A program made the position numbers and the translations under genes. Below the pieces are notes generated by a model. The model was given only the letters and a program-made list of their open reading frames with translations. It searched no databases and was not told the DNA's origin. Below are positions 35,256-43,751 of a stretch of DNA of 64,000 nucleotides, piece by piece. Where the stretch lies: the NCBI RefSeq assembly GCF_003148845.1, contig NZ_QGHA01000001.1:1-64000 (forward strand), read 5' to 3'. Position 1 is the stretch's first letter. Each line of letters begins with the position of its first letter. The DNA comes from Mucilaginibacter oryzae. Lineage in GTDB: Bacteria; Bacteroidota; Bacteroidia; Sphingobacteriales; Sphingobacteriaceae.

Positions 35256-37880
35256 ATGAAACACTTTAAATCTCTTTTTTTCAAACCAGTTAAACACTTA
35301 CTTATAGTATTCTTTCTTATTTCTTCCACACTTCCGGTTTTAGGGCGGGCAAGTAAAAACAGTGCGGATAAGGCCGGGAAAGGAAGCCGGTTATCAAAGA
35401 ACTTTAATGCAGACTGGAAATTTAAAATAGGTGATGCTAAAGGAGCAGAGGAAGCCGCATTTGATGACCGGCAGTGGGAACTTACCAGCTTGCCGCACTC
35501 TTTCAGTACGCCTTATTTTATGTCGCCGGAGTTTTATGTTGGATATGGCTGGTATCGGAAGCATTTCTTAGCACCCAACGGTTTTCAGCATAAAATTGTG
35601 TCGTTGGAGTTTGAAGGAGTGTTTCAACAAGCCGAGATATTTATTAATGGTATGTTTGTGGGAGAACATAGGGGCGGTTACACAGCTTTCTCGATAGACG
35701 TAACTAAAGCATTGAAACCTGGAGATAATATCGTTTCCGTAAGGGTCAATAACCTTTGGAATCCTCAGCTTGCGCCCCGGGCAGGAGAGCATGTTTTTTC
35801 GGGCGGTATTTACAGGGATGTTTATTTGGTAGTTACTAATCCTATCCATGTTGATCTCTACGGCACTTTTGTGCAAACTCCGGTTGTTAGCAAGGAAAGC
35901 GCAAAGGTTTTGGTTGAAACCGATGTCAAAAATGAAACAAAAAATGATCAAACGGTTCAAATACGCACCGATCTGGTAAACACCAATGGAAAAATTGTGG
36001 CCAGTTATAGCTCTTCAGAACTCATTGGTGCGCAATCGGTAAAAACCATCACCCAAAATGTTGGCACCATTTTAAAGCCGCTGTTATGGCATCCTGATCA
36101 CCCGTATTTATATACTGCCATTACCTCATTGTCTATCGCCAATAAAGTAATCGATCAATACAAAACTGTTTTTGGCGTACGTACGTTCCGGTGGACTGCA
36201 GATAAGGGCTTTTTTCTTAATGGAGAACATCTTTACCTGCGTGGAGCCAATGTACACCAGGACCATGCAGGCTGGGGCGATGCGGTTACCAATGCAGGGT
36301 TTTACCGTGATGTAAAAATGGTTAAGGATGCCGGTTTCAATTTTATTCGCGGTTCGCACTATCCGCACGATCCTGCGTTTGTTGACGCTTGCGATCGGTT
36401 AGGTGTTATTTTTTGGTCGGAAAATCCGTTTTGGGGAATAGGTGGTAGTGATAACGTACCCGATGGCTATTGGAACGGAAGTGCGTATCCGTTAAACAGT
36501 AAAGACACCGCTGCTTTTGAAGCCAGTGTGAAGCAACAATTCCGGGAAATGGTAAAAATGCACCGCAACCATGCGTCCATTGCCATTTGGAGTGTTTCTA
36601 ATGAGCCATTTTTTACTGCCCCCCATACGGTTGCTGCTATGAGGGCGCTTTTAGGCAAATTAGTCAAAATATCACATGAAATTGACCCTACAAGGCTTGC
36701 TGCCGTAGGTGGTGCGCAACGCCCCCTTGACAGTAACAGAATTGACAAAATTGGCGATGTGGCAGGTTACAATGGCGATGGCAGCGCTATTGAGATTTTT
36801 CAAGATCCGGGTATACCAAACATGGTTTCCGAATACGGCGGAACATATTCAGAGAGGCCTGGGAAATACGAGCCCGGCTGGGGCGACCTATCCAAAGATA
36901 ATGGAGAACCGGTACACCCCTGGAGAAGTGGTCAATCACTTTGGTGTGCTTTTGACCACGGTTCCATTGCCGGGGCAGGCATGGCCAAGCTTGGCATTAT
37001 TGATTATTTTCGAATTCCCAAACGCGCATGGTATTGGTATCGTAATCATTACAGAGGTATTGCCCCTCCCGAGTGGCCTGTAGCAGGTAAGCCTGCCGCT
37101 TTGCGCCTGGAAGCAGATAAACGTAGCGCTGGTACTGACGGTACAGACGATGTTCGCTTACAGGTAACAATAGTGGATAAAAATGGGAAGCCATTAAGCA
37201 ACAGTCCAGATGTAAAGTTGGATGTGGTTTCGGGCCCCGGCGAGTTTCCTACGGGTAGCTCCATCAACTTTAGTGAAAAGAGCGATATCAGGATTATGGA
37301 TGGACAGGCGGCGATAGAGTTTCGGTCCCAGTTTGCCGGAAAATCCATAATTCGCGCAACTTCTCCCGGAATGCCTGCCGCTGAATTAACTATTGATTTT
37401 AAAGGCGGGCGTCCATATCAACCTGAGTTTAAGGTGAAGGATCGCCCTTATACACGTTTCGAAAAAGAAAACCCAAAAACAGAACTGCAGGTATTCGGGC
37501 GTAATAACCCAACCTTCGCAAGCAGCTTCAGTCAAAATCATTTACCGGGATACGCTGCTGATGGTGATCCTGATACCTGGTGGCAACCCAATGATAACGA
37601 CACACATCCGCATTGGACGTTGGATACAGAAAAAAAGTTGTCCATACAAAATTTGATGATAACATTCCCCTCAGAGGAAGCCTATCAATATAAGATTGAA
37701 ATCAGTGATGACCAGGAAAAGTGGAACTTAATATCAGACTTATCTAATAACGTACAGAAAGAAAAAATAAAGAACTTGAAAAATATTAATGCTGACGGTA
37801 GATATATAAGAATAAGTTTTGTACATAATACTAAGTCCGCTATATCCGAGATAAGTGTAACTGGTGCGGTCTTACAGTAG
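35256..37880 (+). CDS. Glycoside hydrolase family 2 enzyme with C-terminal discoidin (F5/8C) domain
   Basis: An 874-residue exported enzyme. It starts with a signal peptide, then the GH2 sugar-binding domain (about 45-200), an Ig-like domain (about 200-310), and a TIM barrel with the acid/base Glu450 (WSVSNEPFF) and the nucleophile Glu526 (MVSEYGG). A big-like linker follows, then an F5/8 type C carbohydrate-binding domain (about 750-870, AADGDPDTWWQPND). Beta-galactosidase or beta-glucuronidase activity is typical. With the upstream GH95 gene it makes a small glycan-trimming operon; no SusC/SusD is adjacent. Confidence 0.92.
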   Translation: MKHFKSLFFKPVKHLLIVFFLISSTLPVLGRASKNSADKAGKGSRLSKNFNADWKFKIGDAKGAEEAAFDDRQWELTSLPHSFSTPYFMSPEFYVGYGWYRKHFLAPNGFQHKIVSLEFEGVFQQAEIFINGMFVGEHRGGYTAFSIDVTKALKPGDNIVSVRVNNLWNPQLAPRAGEHVFSGGIYRDVYLVVTNPIHVDLYGTFVQTPVVSKESAKVLVETDVKNETKNDQTVQIRTDLVNTNGKIVASYSSSELIGAQSVKTITQNVGTILKPLLWHPDHPYLYTAITSLSIANKVIDQYKTVFGVRTFRWTADKGFFLNGEHLYLRGANVHQDHAGWGDAVTNAGFYRDVKMVKDAGFNFIRGSHYPHDPAFVDACDRLGVIFWSENPFWGIGGSDNVPDGYWNGSAYPLNSKDTAAFEASVKQQFREMVKMHRNHASIAIWSVSNEPFFTAPHTVAAMRALLGKLVKISHEIDPTRLAAVGGAQRPLDSNRIDKIGDVAGYNGDGSAIEIFQDPGIPNMVSEYGGTYSERPGKYEPGWGDLSKDNGEPVHPWRSGQSLWCAFDHGSIAGAGMAKLGIIDYFRIPKRAWYWYRNHYRGIAPPEWPVAGKPAALRLEADKRSAGTDGTDDVRLQVTIVDKNGKPLSNSPDVKLDVVSGPGEFPTGSSINFSEKSDIRIMDGQAAIEFRSQFAGKSIIRATSPGMPAAELTIDFKGGRPYQPEFKVKDRPYTRFEKENPKTELQVFGRNNPTFASSFSQNHLPGYAADGDPDTWWQPNDNDTHPHWTLDTEKKLSIQNLMITFPSEEAYQYKIEISDDQEKWNLISDLSNNVQKEKIKNLKNINADGRYIRISFVHNTKSAISEISVTGAVLQ

Positions 37881-38363
37881 CGTTGTTCATCACAGTTTAC
37901 ATAGTTTTACGCCTATTTCTTTTGCTATAAACAAGGTTAAATGCGCTTATCATACTTGCCAGTTATACAAGCGTTTTGGGAACTATTAAAATTACCGTAG
38001 CCTAATGGCAATTAACCCTCAAATAACGTCCACGATTAGATGAGATTACTGGGTAATACGGTGGCCTTAACTATGTAATTACGTGCCCTTTTGAGCAACG
38101 ATTTGTGTTTCATACAATATGAAGATACCACTATAGGACAATCACTTGCAGCGGTCAATGTGTTACGGAATTAGTGATTTCGCTGCTCTGAAATGAGGTA
38201 ATCAAGGCTTCCGCATTCTCCACATGAAGGCCAGATAAAGAAAAAAGGATTACTGTCATACCATTCGCTGATAAACTTCACGGGCGTTGTCGTAAGGCAT
38301 TCGCGGCATAATAGCCATCCTGGAAATTAAACTGCATATTTCCTGATTGTTCCTGGCAGGCAA
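37881..38363. other. Gene-free stretch with a possible zinc-ribbon relic
   Basis: Minus strand 38171-38325 is open, with LLCRECLTTTPVKFISEWYD and SNPFFFIWPSCGECGSLDYL and a stop at 38171. Two CxxC pairs suggest a small zinc ribbon, but no ATG, GTG or TTG precedes the first pair in this frame. It is most likely a decayed gene. I see nothing else in the stretch. Confidence 0.4.
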
Positions 38364-39353
38364 CTATTCTTCCGGAGATAGTTCCCATGATATTCGCATC
38401 ACTAACTTTTGTCCTTTACTTTGATTATTTTCAAGCAGTCTGTGGGCTTCTTCTACCGTTTTGACACTTAAGCCGTCAATAATGTATACAGGCGGTGCGG
38501 TAAGCCTCCCCGTTCTCATGAGTTCAGCCAACATTTTAAGGTATTGCCCGTAATATGCTGTGTTGCCGCTAGTTGCATAGGCATAATTGGATATGTTAAT
38601 GATCCGGGCACCTTTATCGAATAAAAGTTCACGGGCATATGAAGTGTTTAAAGCGGTAATGTCAATGTAGGTGCCATTGACACCCAATAAATCTGCGCAT
38701 AGCTCCGACATAGCGCCACCAACAATATCGATGCAGTAATCAAATAATCGCCCAACTTTAACAGCTTCGCTCCTGTAATCGACAATAGTGATTTCGGGTA
38801 AGCAGCAATTGATCAATGCCTGCCTGCTTTCGGCGCTTCCTGCTGTCGCTATGATATTGGTAAAGCCTTTCGCTAACAACAGTTTGATCAATGCCTGGCC
38901 GACACTACCCGCGGCCCCGGTAATAAATATGCTTTTTTCAAGCGATAAGTCTCCCCTGTTCATTATCTGCAGGGCTGTCAAATAAGCCACGGGTACACCG
39001 GCCGCCTCCTCAAAACTAAGGTTATCAGGCTTACCCGCCAGGATCACTTCCGGTACAACGATGAATTCGGCATAAGTCCCATTAGATCCCATACTGCCGG
39101 CTGCTGCAAAAACCGGGCTGCCTGGCTGAAATTTTGCTGCCTGAGGCCCATTTTTAATGACGATGCCTGAAAACTCCCTTCCCAGGATTGGGGAATGCAT
39201 TTTCTTCCGTTCGCTTTTACCGCGCCTCATTTGATAATCGATCGGATTGAAGCCGGTAGCAACAATTCGCACAAGCACTTCGCCTAGTCCCGGAGCCGGA
39301 GTCATTACTTCTTTCAAAATTAACTCATCTTCTTTCAACAGTATGGCTTTCAT
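38364..39353 (-). CDS. Zinc-independent MDR oxidoreductase (quinone oxidoreductase-like)
   Basis: Start set at ATG 39353 (MKAILLKEDELILKEV), the usual MDR start. It has a GroES-like N-terminal domain (ATGFNPIDYQMRRG) and a Rossmann fold with the NADPH loop TGAAGSVGQALIKLL. The catalytic zinc cysteines are absent, as in quinone and enoyl reductases. Expected to reduce quinones or reactive carbonyls with NADPH. A divergent HxlR regulator starts 76 bases away, an arrangement known for YodB/QorR-controlled quinone reductases. Confidence 0.87.
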   Translation of the reverse strand: MKAILLKEDELILKEVMTPAPGLGEVLVRIVATGFNPIDYQMRRGKSERKKMHSPILGREFSGIVIKNGPQAAKFQPGSPVFAAAGSMGSNGTYAEFIVVPEVILAGKPDNLSFEEAAGVPVAYLTALQIMNRGDLSLEKSIFITGAAGSVGQALIKLLLAKGFTNIIATAGSAESRQALINCCLPEITIVDYRSEAVKVGRLFDYCIDIVGGAMSELCADLLGVNGTYIDITALNTSYARELLFDKGARIINISNYAYATSGNTAYYGQYLKMLAELMRTGRLTAPPVYIIDGLSVKTVEEAHRLLENNQSKGQKLVMRISWELSPEE

Positions 39354-39394
39354 ATGATCAAAATTGGGGCTTAATATTTTATTTTGCGGCATGA

Positions 39395-39417
39395 GTTACC
39401 TGATGGTAAGTGGTAAC
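39395..39417. promoter_or_regulatory. Candidate operator between the MDR and HxlR genes
   Basis: GTTACC (39395-39400) and GGTAAC (39412-39417) form an inverted repeat with 11 bases between. A third half-site GGTAA (39405-39409) makes TTACC-N4-GGTAA with the first. This is the right scale for a dimeric HxlR-family regulator and lies before both genes. Confidence 0.45.
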
Positions 39418-39429
39418 CGAAAAGAAACT

Positions 39430-39795
39430 ATGGGAATGATCAACGTTAATGGCAAAGTTCAGGAAGCGACCTGCCTGCAGGAGCGTGCTGCTATGCTGGA
39501 TACTTTTGAGGCTTTAGCTGGTAAATGGAAACTACCAATTTTGCGCTACCTGAGCAACCGGCCGGATGAGCAGAATACGTTTAAAAAAATTCAACGGGAA
39601 TTGGGAGCCATATCTGCCAAAGTATTGACGCAGGAATTAAAGGACCTGGAGACCAACAAACTGATCACCCGTACTGTCCTGCCGACCAAACCGGTCATGG
39701 TCGCCTATCGGGTTACGCAGCATGGGCTGACCGTTATCCCTCTGACCGACCAGATCGTACAATGGGGACTCAACCACCGCACAGAACTACGTTAG
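39430..39795 (+). CDS. HxlR-family winged-helix regulator
   Basis: Start placed at ATG 39430 (MGMINVNGKVQEATC); a longer frame from 39364 would run through the candidate operator. The HxlR core is present: GKWKLPILRYLS, FKKIQRELGAISAKVLTQELKDLE, and GLNHRTELR at the end. A Cys near the N-terminus (EATCLQER) is the position used for thiol-based redox sensing in YodB-type members. Divergent from an MDR reductase that it probably controls. Confidence 0.88.
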   Translation: MGMINVNGKVQEATCLQERAAMLDTFEALAGKWKLPILRYLSNRPDEQNTFKKIQRELGAISAKVLTQELKDLETNKLITRTVLPTKPVMVAYRVTQHGLTVIPLTDQIVQWGLNHRTELR

Positions 39796-39832
39796 CTGGT
39801 GCAGAGGATAAAAGCTAAAAACGCATAGCCGT

Positions 39833-40209
39833 TTAAACCGTTTTTGTCACGAATTCACCCTTATCCAGAGCTATCTGGTTTCCCCAGGCAAGTATCGCGT
39901 CCAGTCGGGTATAAAAGATTTTCCGAAGTCCGTCAGGCTGTAAATGACCTTGATCGGAGGTTTTTTCCCATGAACCTCTCTCAAGATCAGGCCATCTTCT
40001 TCCAATTGCTTTAACTGCAGGCTCAAGGTCATTTCGGTAATGCCATGCATTTCCTTTCTGAGCTCACTATACCGTTTATCTGCATCTTTCAGGTGATAGA
40101 GGATAACTACTTTCCACTTACCTCCTATCAGGTCCATGGCCAGGCACACCGTACAGGGATATACCCTGCCATTAACTTTAACCAGGTCACTTTCGCATTC
40201 TACACGCAT
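39833..40209 (-). pseudogene. HxlR-family regulator with frameshifted C-terminus
   Basis: The frame from ATG 40209 (MRVECESDLVKVNG; an ATG at 40230 lies inside a palindrome) encodes CTVCLAMDLIGGKWKVVILY and the winged helix, then stops after SFIPDWTRYLPGETR. One base is missing near 39904-39909. With it restored the sequence continues VLDAILAWGNQIALDKGEFV and ends at TAA 39833-39835, the normal HxlR end. The lost helix is part of the dimer interface, so function may be lost. It could also be a sequencing error. Confidence 0.75.
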
Positions 40210-40220
40210 AATGTAAAGGA

Positions 40221-40240
40221 AACTATCCATTTGGATAGTT
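40221..40240. promoter_or_regulatory. Perfect palindrome before the second HxlR gene
   Basis: AACTATCC (40221-40228) and GGATAGTT (40233-40240) form a perfect 8-bp inverted repeat with ATTT between. It begins 12 bases upstream of the chosen start codon at 40209. The likely role is an autoregulatory operator. Confidence 0.5.
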
Positions 40241-40367
40241 ATTGCAAAGCTAAGAGCCTGTTTAAAAACAGACGAATAAAATTGTTATGTGTTGAAAAGT
40301 GGATAAAAAGGGAATCGCCGATCGGTCAAATAAATGCTAATTGTGAATAACGACAAACGCAATTAGT

Positions 40368-41063
40368 ATGAAAATTTATCCGACCGATTTAAGCGATAAC
40401 CAGTGGCAATTTATAAAAAAGACCTTACAGTTAGGCGAACGCAAGCGAAAACATAGTTTACGATCTATTTGGAATGCTATTCAATACATAGTGAAAACCG
40501 GATGCCAATGGCGGATGCTGCCGTTGAACTTTGCCAAATGGCAATTGGTTTATTACTATTACAAGAAATGGTCTGAATTAGAGCACTTTGACCTTCTATT
40601 ATCTAAGCTTAGGGAATTTGTCCGGGTAAAAAAGGGTCAAAAAGCGCAGGCGAGTTTAGGAATACTTGACAGCCAGAGTGTAAGATGGGGCAATAACAAA
40701 GCCCTGAACAGTTATGATGGCAACAAAAAAGTAAAAGGGATTAAACGCCATGTCATCGTAGATAAAAATGGTTTTTTAGTTGCTGTAATGGTAACAGTAG
40801 CTCATATTCATGACAGTAAAGCCGTCATGCTGATGATGCGGGTATTGAAAGAAATGCTAAGAAGTATTAAAGAGATCATAGCTGACGGCGGGTACCGCGG
40901 CGAGATCATCGAACAGGTAAAGAAAAGATTTGGTTATCTTATTGAGGTAGTTATGCGTTCAGATGATAAGAAAACCGAATTTACGCCTGTCAATAAAAGA
41001 TGGGTGGTCGAAAGAACATTTGCCTGGTTCGATTTCTATGATTACAAAACTCATTGGTGGTGA
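40368..41063 (+). pseudogene. IS5-family transposase, 3' end displaced
   Basis: A DDE transposase. It has the DUF4096-type N-terminus (LSDNQWQFIKKTLQL), first Asp in GILDSQSVRW, KGIKRHVIVDKNG, second Asp in IIADGGYRGE and Glu in WVVERTFAWFD. The element-derived part ends at about 41033; the last residues (FYDYKTHWW) come from the inserted IS110-like DNA. The missing 35 or so codons are found at 42030-42123, with a frameshift near 42060. Not active as it stands. Confidence 0.85.
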
Positions 41064-42029
41064 CTATTACTTGCACGGCTGTAACTTTCCCAACTCCACA
41101 TACTGAGGTTACGCGGGCAAACAACCGTTTGAGTTCCGGATCACCGGCTACAATATCGGCTATCGCCTTGTCTACTTTTTTCAGGTCAGCTGCAATAGCC
41201 TTTAATGTACTGCTGCATACCGACAGATTTTGCCTGGCTACCCCTTTCTTTCCAAATAAGCTAAGTTCTTTAAGTGGTGTTTTCAGTTGTTTCTGTACAT
41301 TGATCAGCCTCGAACGTGTTGTTGCATAATGAGCCAATTGCTGCACCACATCACGTTTAGGCTCCCATAAACGCAGTTCTTCGCGGTTCTTGTAAGCATA
41401 CTCGGCAATCCTTATGGAATCAACTTTGTCATTCTTACCCCGAATGTTTCCCAAAGAGTTTTTAATCTGCATGGCCGATTCCAGACAAATGTTCCCCTTA
41501 TTTTTATGCAGGCACCCAAGCAAATGATTATTGTAGATCCCCGTGTGCTCCATACAAAATACCGCATTGCTTATTGCAAACCCCGGTAACAAGCCCAACT
41601 CTTTGATCAGGGAGTTGATGGCTCCAGGACTGTTGGCTATCTCTTTATGAAATAGAAAACATTTACCTTGCTGAACCGAAAAATCCAGTTCGTTTTTTGA
41701 TACATCGATCCCGATGAAAAACTCAAATTCCATATATTTGCTCTGTTTATGTTTATAAACAGTTAACAGGTTTTAAACCACATCAATTCCTTACTAACGA
41801 GCCTCTAAACTCTAATTTCTATTTGATGCCACAGTTTAAAACAAACGGTAAAGGATTTAATCGAATGATAATCCTCTAAGCTTGGAAATGACAATAATGC
41901 TCCTTTACTGTTGTTAACTTTTTCACAAAAATCACAGTTATTAACAAAGAAAAAGAAGCAAAAAGAAAGTTAAAAACAATAATATCTCCTTCTTTAACCT
42001 TTCTAATTTCTCTCTGCTAATCTAAAGGA
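41034..42029. mobile_element. Truncated IS110-family element inside the IS5 element
   Basis: About 1 kb inserted between TGGTTCGA and CAATGACAG of the IS5 transposase gene. It holds the first three quarters of an IS110 transposase gene on the minus strand plus about 300 non-coding bases upstream of it, the long non-coding end usual for IS110 elements. No target duplication is obvious, as expected for the family. The left end, where the transposase C-terminus should be, is missing. Confidence 0.7.
41041..41733 (-). pseudogene. IS110-family transposase, C-terminus missing
   Basis: A DEDD transposase start with FIGIDVSKNELDF (first Asp), FCMEHTGIYN (Glu) and KNDKVDSIRIAEYAY (Asp pair). The C-terminal Transposase_20 domain begins at VTSVCGVGKVTAVQVIVTTNEF and is then cut off by the IS5 sequence; the remaining codons are antisense IS5. 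About 230 of the usual 320-350 residues remain. Inactive. Confidence 0.82.
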
Positions 42030-42136
42030 CAATGACAGAAGACTATGCAGGAACTATGAACTCTTCTTGAATCTTCCGAAAACATGGTCAAACTTGCCGC
42101 TATAAAATTATTATTGAACAAAATTTAAACAGGCTC

Positions 42137-42190
42137 TAAAAGTAAGATTCTGGCTCTGAAGATTGAGGTTCGAGCCCTTGTAGGAAAACA
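42137..42190 (+). pseudogene. tRNA-Gln(CUG)-like 3' fragment
   Basis: AAGATTCTGGCTCTGA fits an anticodon arm with CTG in a TTCTGGC loop (one A-G mismatch in the stem). AGATTGAGGTTCGAGCCCTTG fits a variable loop and a T arm with the GTTCGAGCC core. A terminator follows at once, as after real tRNA genes. The D arm and 5' acceptor strand are not found on either side of the IS element, so it is an orphan 3' half. Could be chance similarity. Confidence 0.35.
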
Positions 42191-42197
42191 GGTTTTT

Positions 42198-42231
42198 AAA
42201 AGCCTTCCGGCAAACCGGGGGGCTTTTTTAT
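42198..42231 (+). terminator. Rho-independent terminator
   Basis: AAAAGCCTTCCGG (42198-42210), CAAA loop, CCGGGGGGCTTTT (42215-42227) followed by more T: a GC-rich stem with two G-T pairs and a T run. It ends any transcript from the tRNA-like fragment or from the IS element. Confidence 0.8.
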
Positions 42232-42504
42232 TTCGTGAATGCAGCTATCTATTGCATTTTGCATAAAACATCAATTTTCCTGTAACCATATAGGCACGTC
42301 AGGGGTCTTACAGTGATATGAAGCAATTTTATTTTGTTTTTACACTTTTACTCTCAATATCTTTATTCAACGCTGCCCGCGCACAAAACCCAACCGGCAA
42401 AATTTCGGGAACAGTTTTGGACGAGATTAAAAAACCTTTGGATGGAGCAACAATTGTTCTCCTCATCGCAAAAGATTCGAGTGTTGTAAGTACCCAGCTT
42501 GCTA

Positions 42505-43751
42505 CAGGGCAGACGCATTAAAAATTCAATATATTAATAAGGAACTCGCGATCCCAACCGGCGCGCTTTCTTTTGATTTTTATGCTTCTGGTTGACGACA
42601 CGTCTCTTTTGAGCAAGGTTAGAGCGATTTTATTGACGAGCGAGAAATTTTGAGCGGCATTGCCTGCTCTTTTTCTGCTTTGATCTTCATGGAATATAAC
42701 ATCTAACATCCAGTGTAATTTATTCTCGATTCCCCAATGTGACCTGATGTTCTTTTGAAAATAAGCCGCGCTTTCGTTCTTGCTGGAGATATAATACCTT
42801 GTTTCCGTTTCTGTCTTTCCGGACACCTTGAAAAACCGCTCACTTTCTATTCGTATTAAGGTTGTCAGTTTAGTCCATTCCTCTTTTTGAATAATATGCC
42901 CCAAATCTTTTATGACTGTACATTTGCGGGTTTCTACCCGGCCATGACCAATATCGTTATCTGTAGCGATGTCATCCGGCTTGAAAAACCGGAAAGAATC
43001 GAGCACGTTTTCCTGTAGCTCACCCTGATTCCCTTTTACAGCCAGTAAATAGTCACTTTCCTTATCTACAATGGCATCGGCTATAGCATGCTGACATCCC
43101 ATTGCATCAATGGATACCAGGCAATCCTTTATAAATAAGGATTTTAATAGATCAGGGATGGCCGTAATCTCATTCGATTTTTCATAAACCCGAAGCTGAC
43201 CCAATACCAGCTCGTTTTTATCAGCCCATGCGCTAACCATATGAACGGGTGACTTTTTACCATTTTCCTTCGCCCCACGGATTGTTTTTCCATCAATGCT
43301 GATCAATTGATCGTGTGTGATCCCTTCTAAAGAACTTATCCAGTCCGTAAAACAGCTTTCGAAAGTCGCGGGATCCATATTTGCAAAAAAGCGGTTAATG
43401 GTATCATGCGAGGGTATTCCATTATCAAGCCTTAAGAAGCTTTTAAACCACGTTTCGTTAACTACCGCAAATTCTTCAATTTCATACCAGTCTTCGGCAC
43501 CACACACCACAGCGGCAATCGTGATGGCAATAATATCAAGCATGTCATGCTTTTTTTTCCGATCTAAACGATGGTCTTTCATCGTGCTAAAGTAAGTGGA
43601 AATTCGGGGCTTTTTATTCATACAAGTGTCTGATTGTCAGATAAATATACAAAATAAAATACTGAATGCCAATAGATAATTGACTGAATATCAACTATTT
43701 ATCCACTATTTTTGCCATTCCAATGAAAGTTATTTTAATGCGTCTGCCCTG
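42505..43751. mobile_element. ISAs1-family insertion sequence, complete
   Basis: A 1247-bp element with 19-bp perfect terminal inverted repeats (CAGGGCAGACGCATTAAAA at 42505-42523 and its complement ending at 43751). Flanked by the 9-bp duplication AGCTTGCTA (42496-42504 and 43752-43760). The single transposase gene is intact, so the element may still be mobile. It sits in the N-terminal part of an outer-membrane receptor gene. Confidence 0.93.
42518..43621 (-). CDS. ISAs1-family transposase
   Basis: A 367-residue DDE transposase with the H-repeat/ISAs1 start (FSTMKDHRLDRKKKHDMLDI), IPSHDTINRFFANMDP, first Asp in LISIDGKTIRGA, second in CLVSIDAMGCQHAIADAIV, and Glu in YFQKNIRSHWGIENKLHW. Full length. 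Its stop lies within the left inverted repeat of the element, as usual for compact elements. Confidence 0.93.
   Translation of the reverse strand: MNKKPRISTYFSTMKDHRLDRKKKHDMLDIIAITIAAVVCGAEDWYEIEEFAVVNETWFKSFLRLDNGIPSHDTINRFFANMDPATFESCFTDWISSLEGITHDQLISIDGKTIRGAKENGKKSPVHMVSAWADKNELVLGQLRVYEKSNEITAIPDLLKSLFIKDCLVSIDAMGCQHAIADAIVDKESDYLLAVKGNQGELQENVLDSFRFFKPDDIATDNDIGHGRVETRKCTVIKDLGHIIQKEEWTKLTTLIRIESERFFKVSGKTETETRYYISSKNESAAYFQKNIRSHWGIENKLHWMLDVIFHEDQSRKRAGNAAQNFSLVNKIALTLLKRDVSSTRSIKIKRKRAGWDREFLINILNF

Larger units (their letters stand above)
40254..42136. mobile_element. IS5-family element (IS1031/IS427-like), interrupted
   Basis: Ends are a perfect 13-bp inverted repeat: GAGCCTGTTTAAA at 40254-40266 and TTTAAACAGGCTC at 42124-42136. 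Each is flanked by TAA (40251-40253 and 42137-42139), the 3-bp TNA duplication of the IS1031 group. The element holds a transposase gene whose reading frame is broken after FAWFD by a piece of another element. Its 3' end resumes at about 42030 with DNDRRLCRNYE and MVKLAAIKLLLNKI. Size is 1883 bp, of which about 890 bp belong to the IS5 element proper. Confidence 0.85.
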
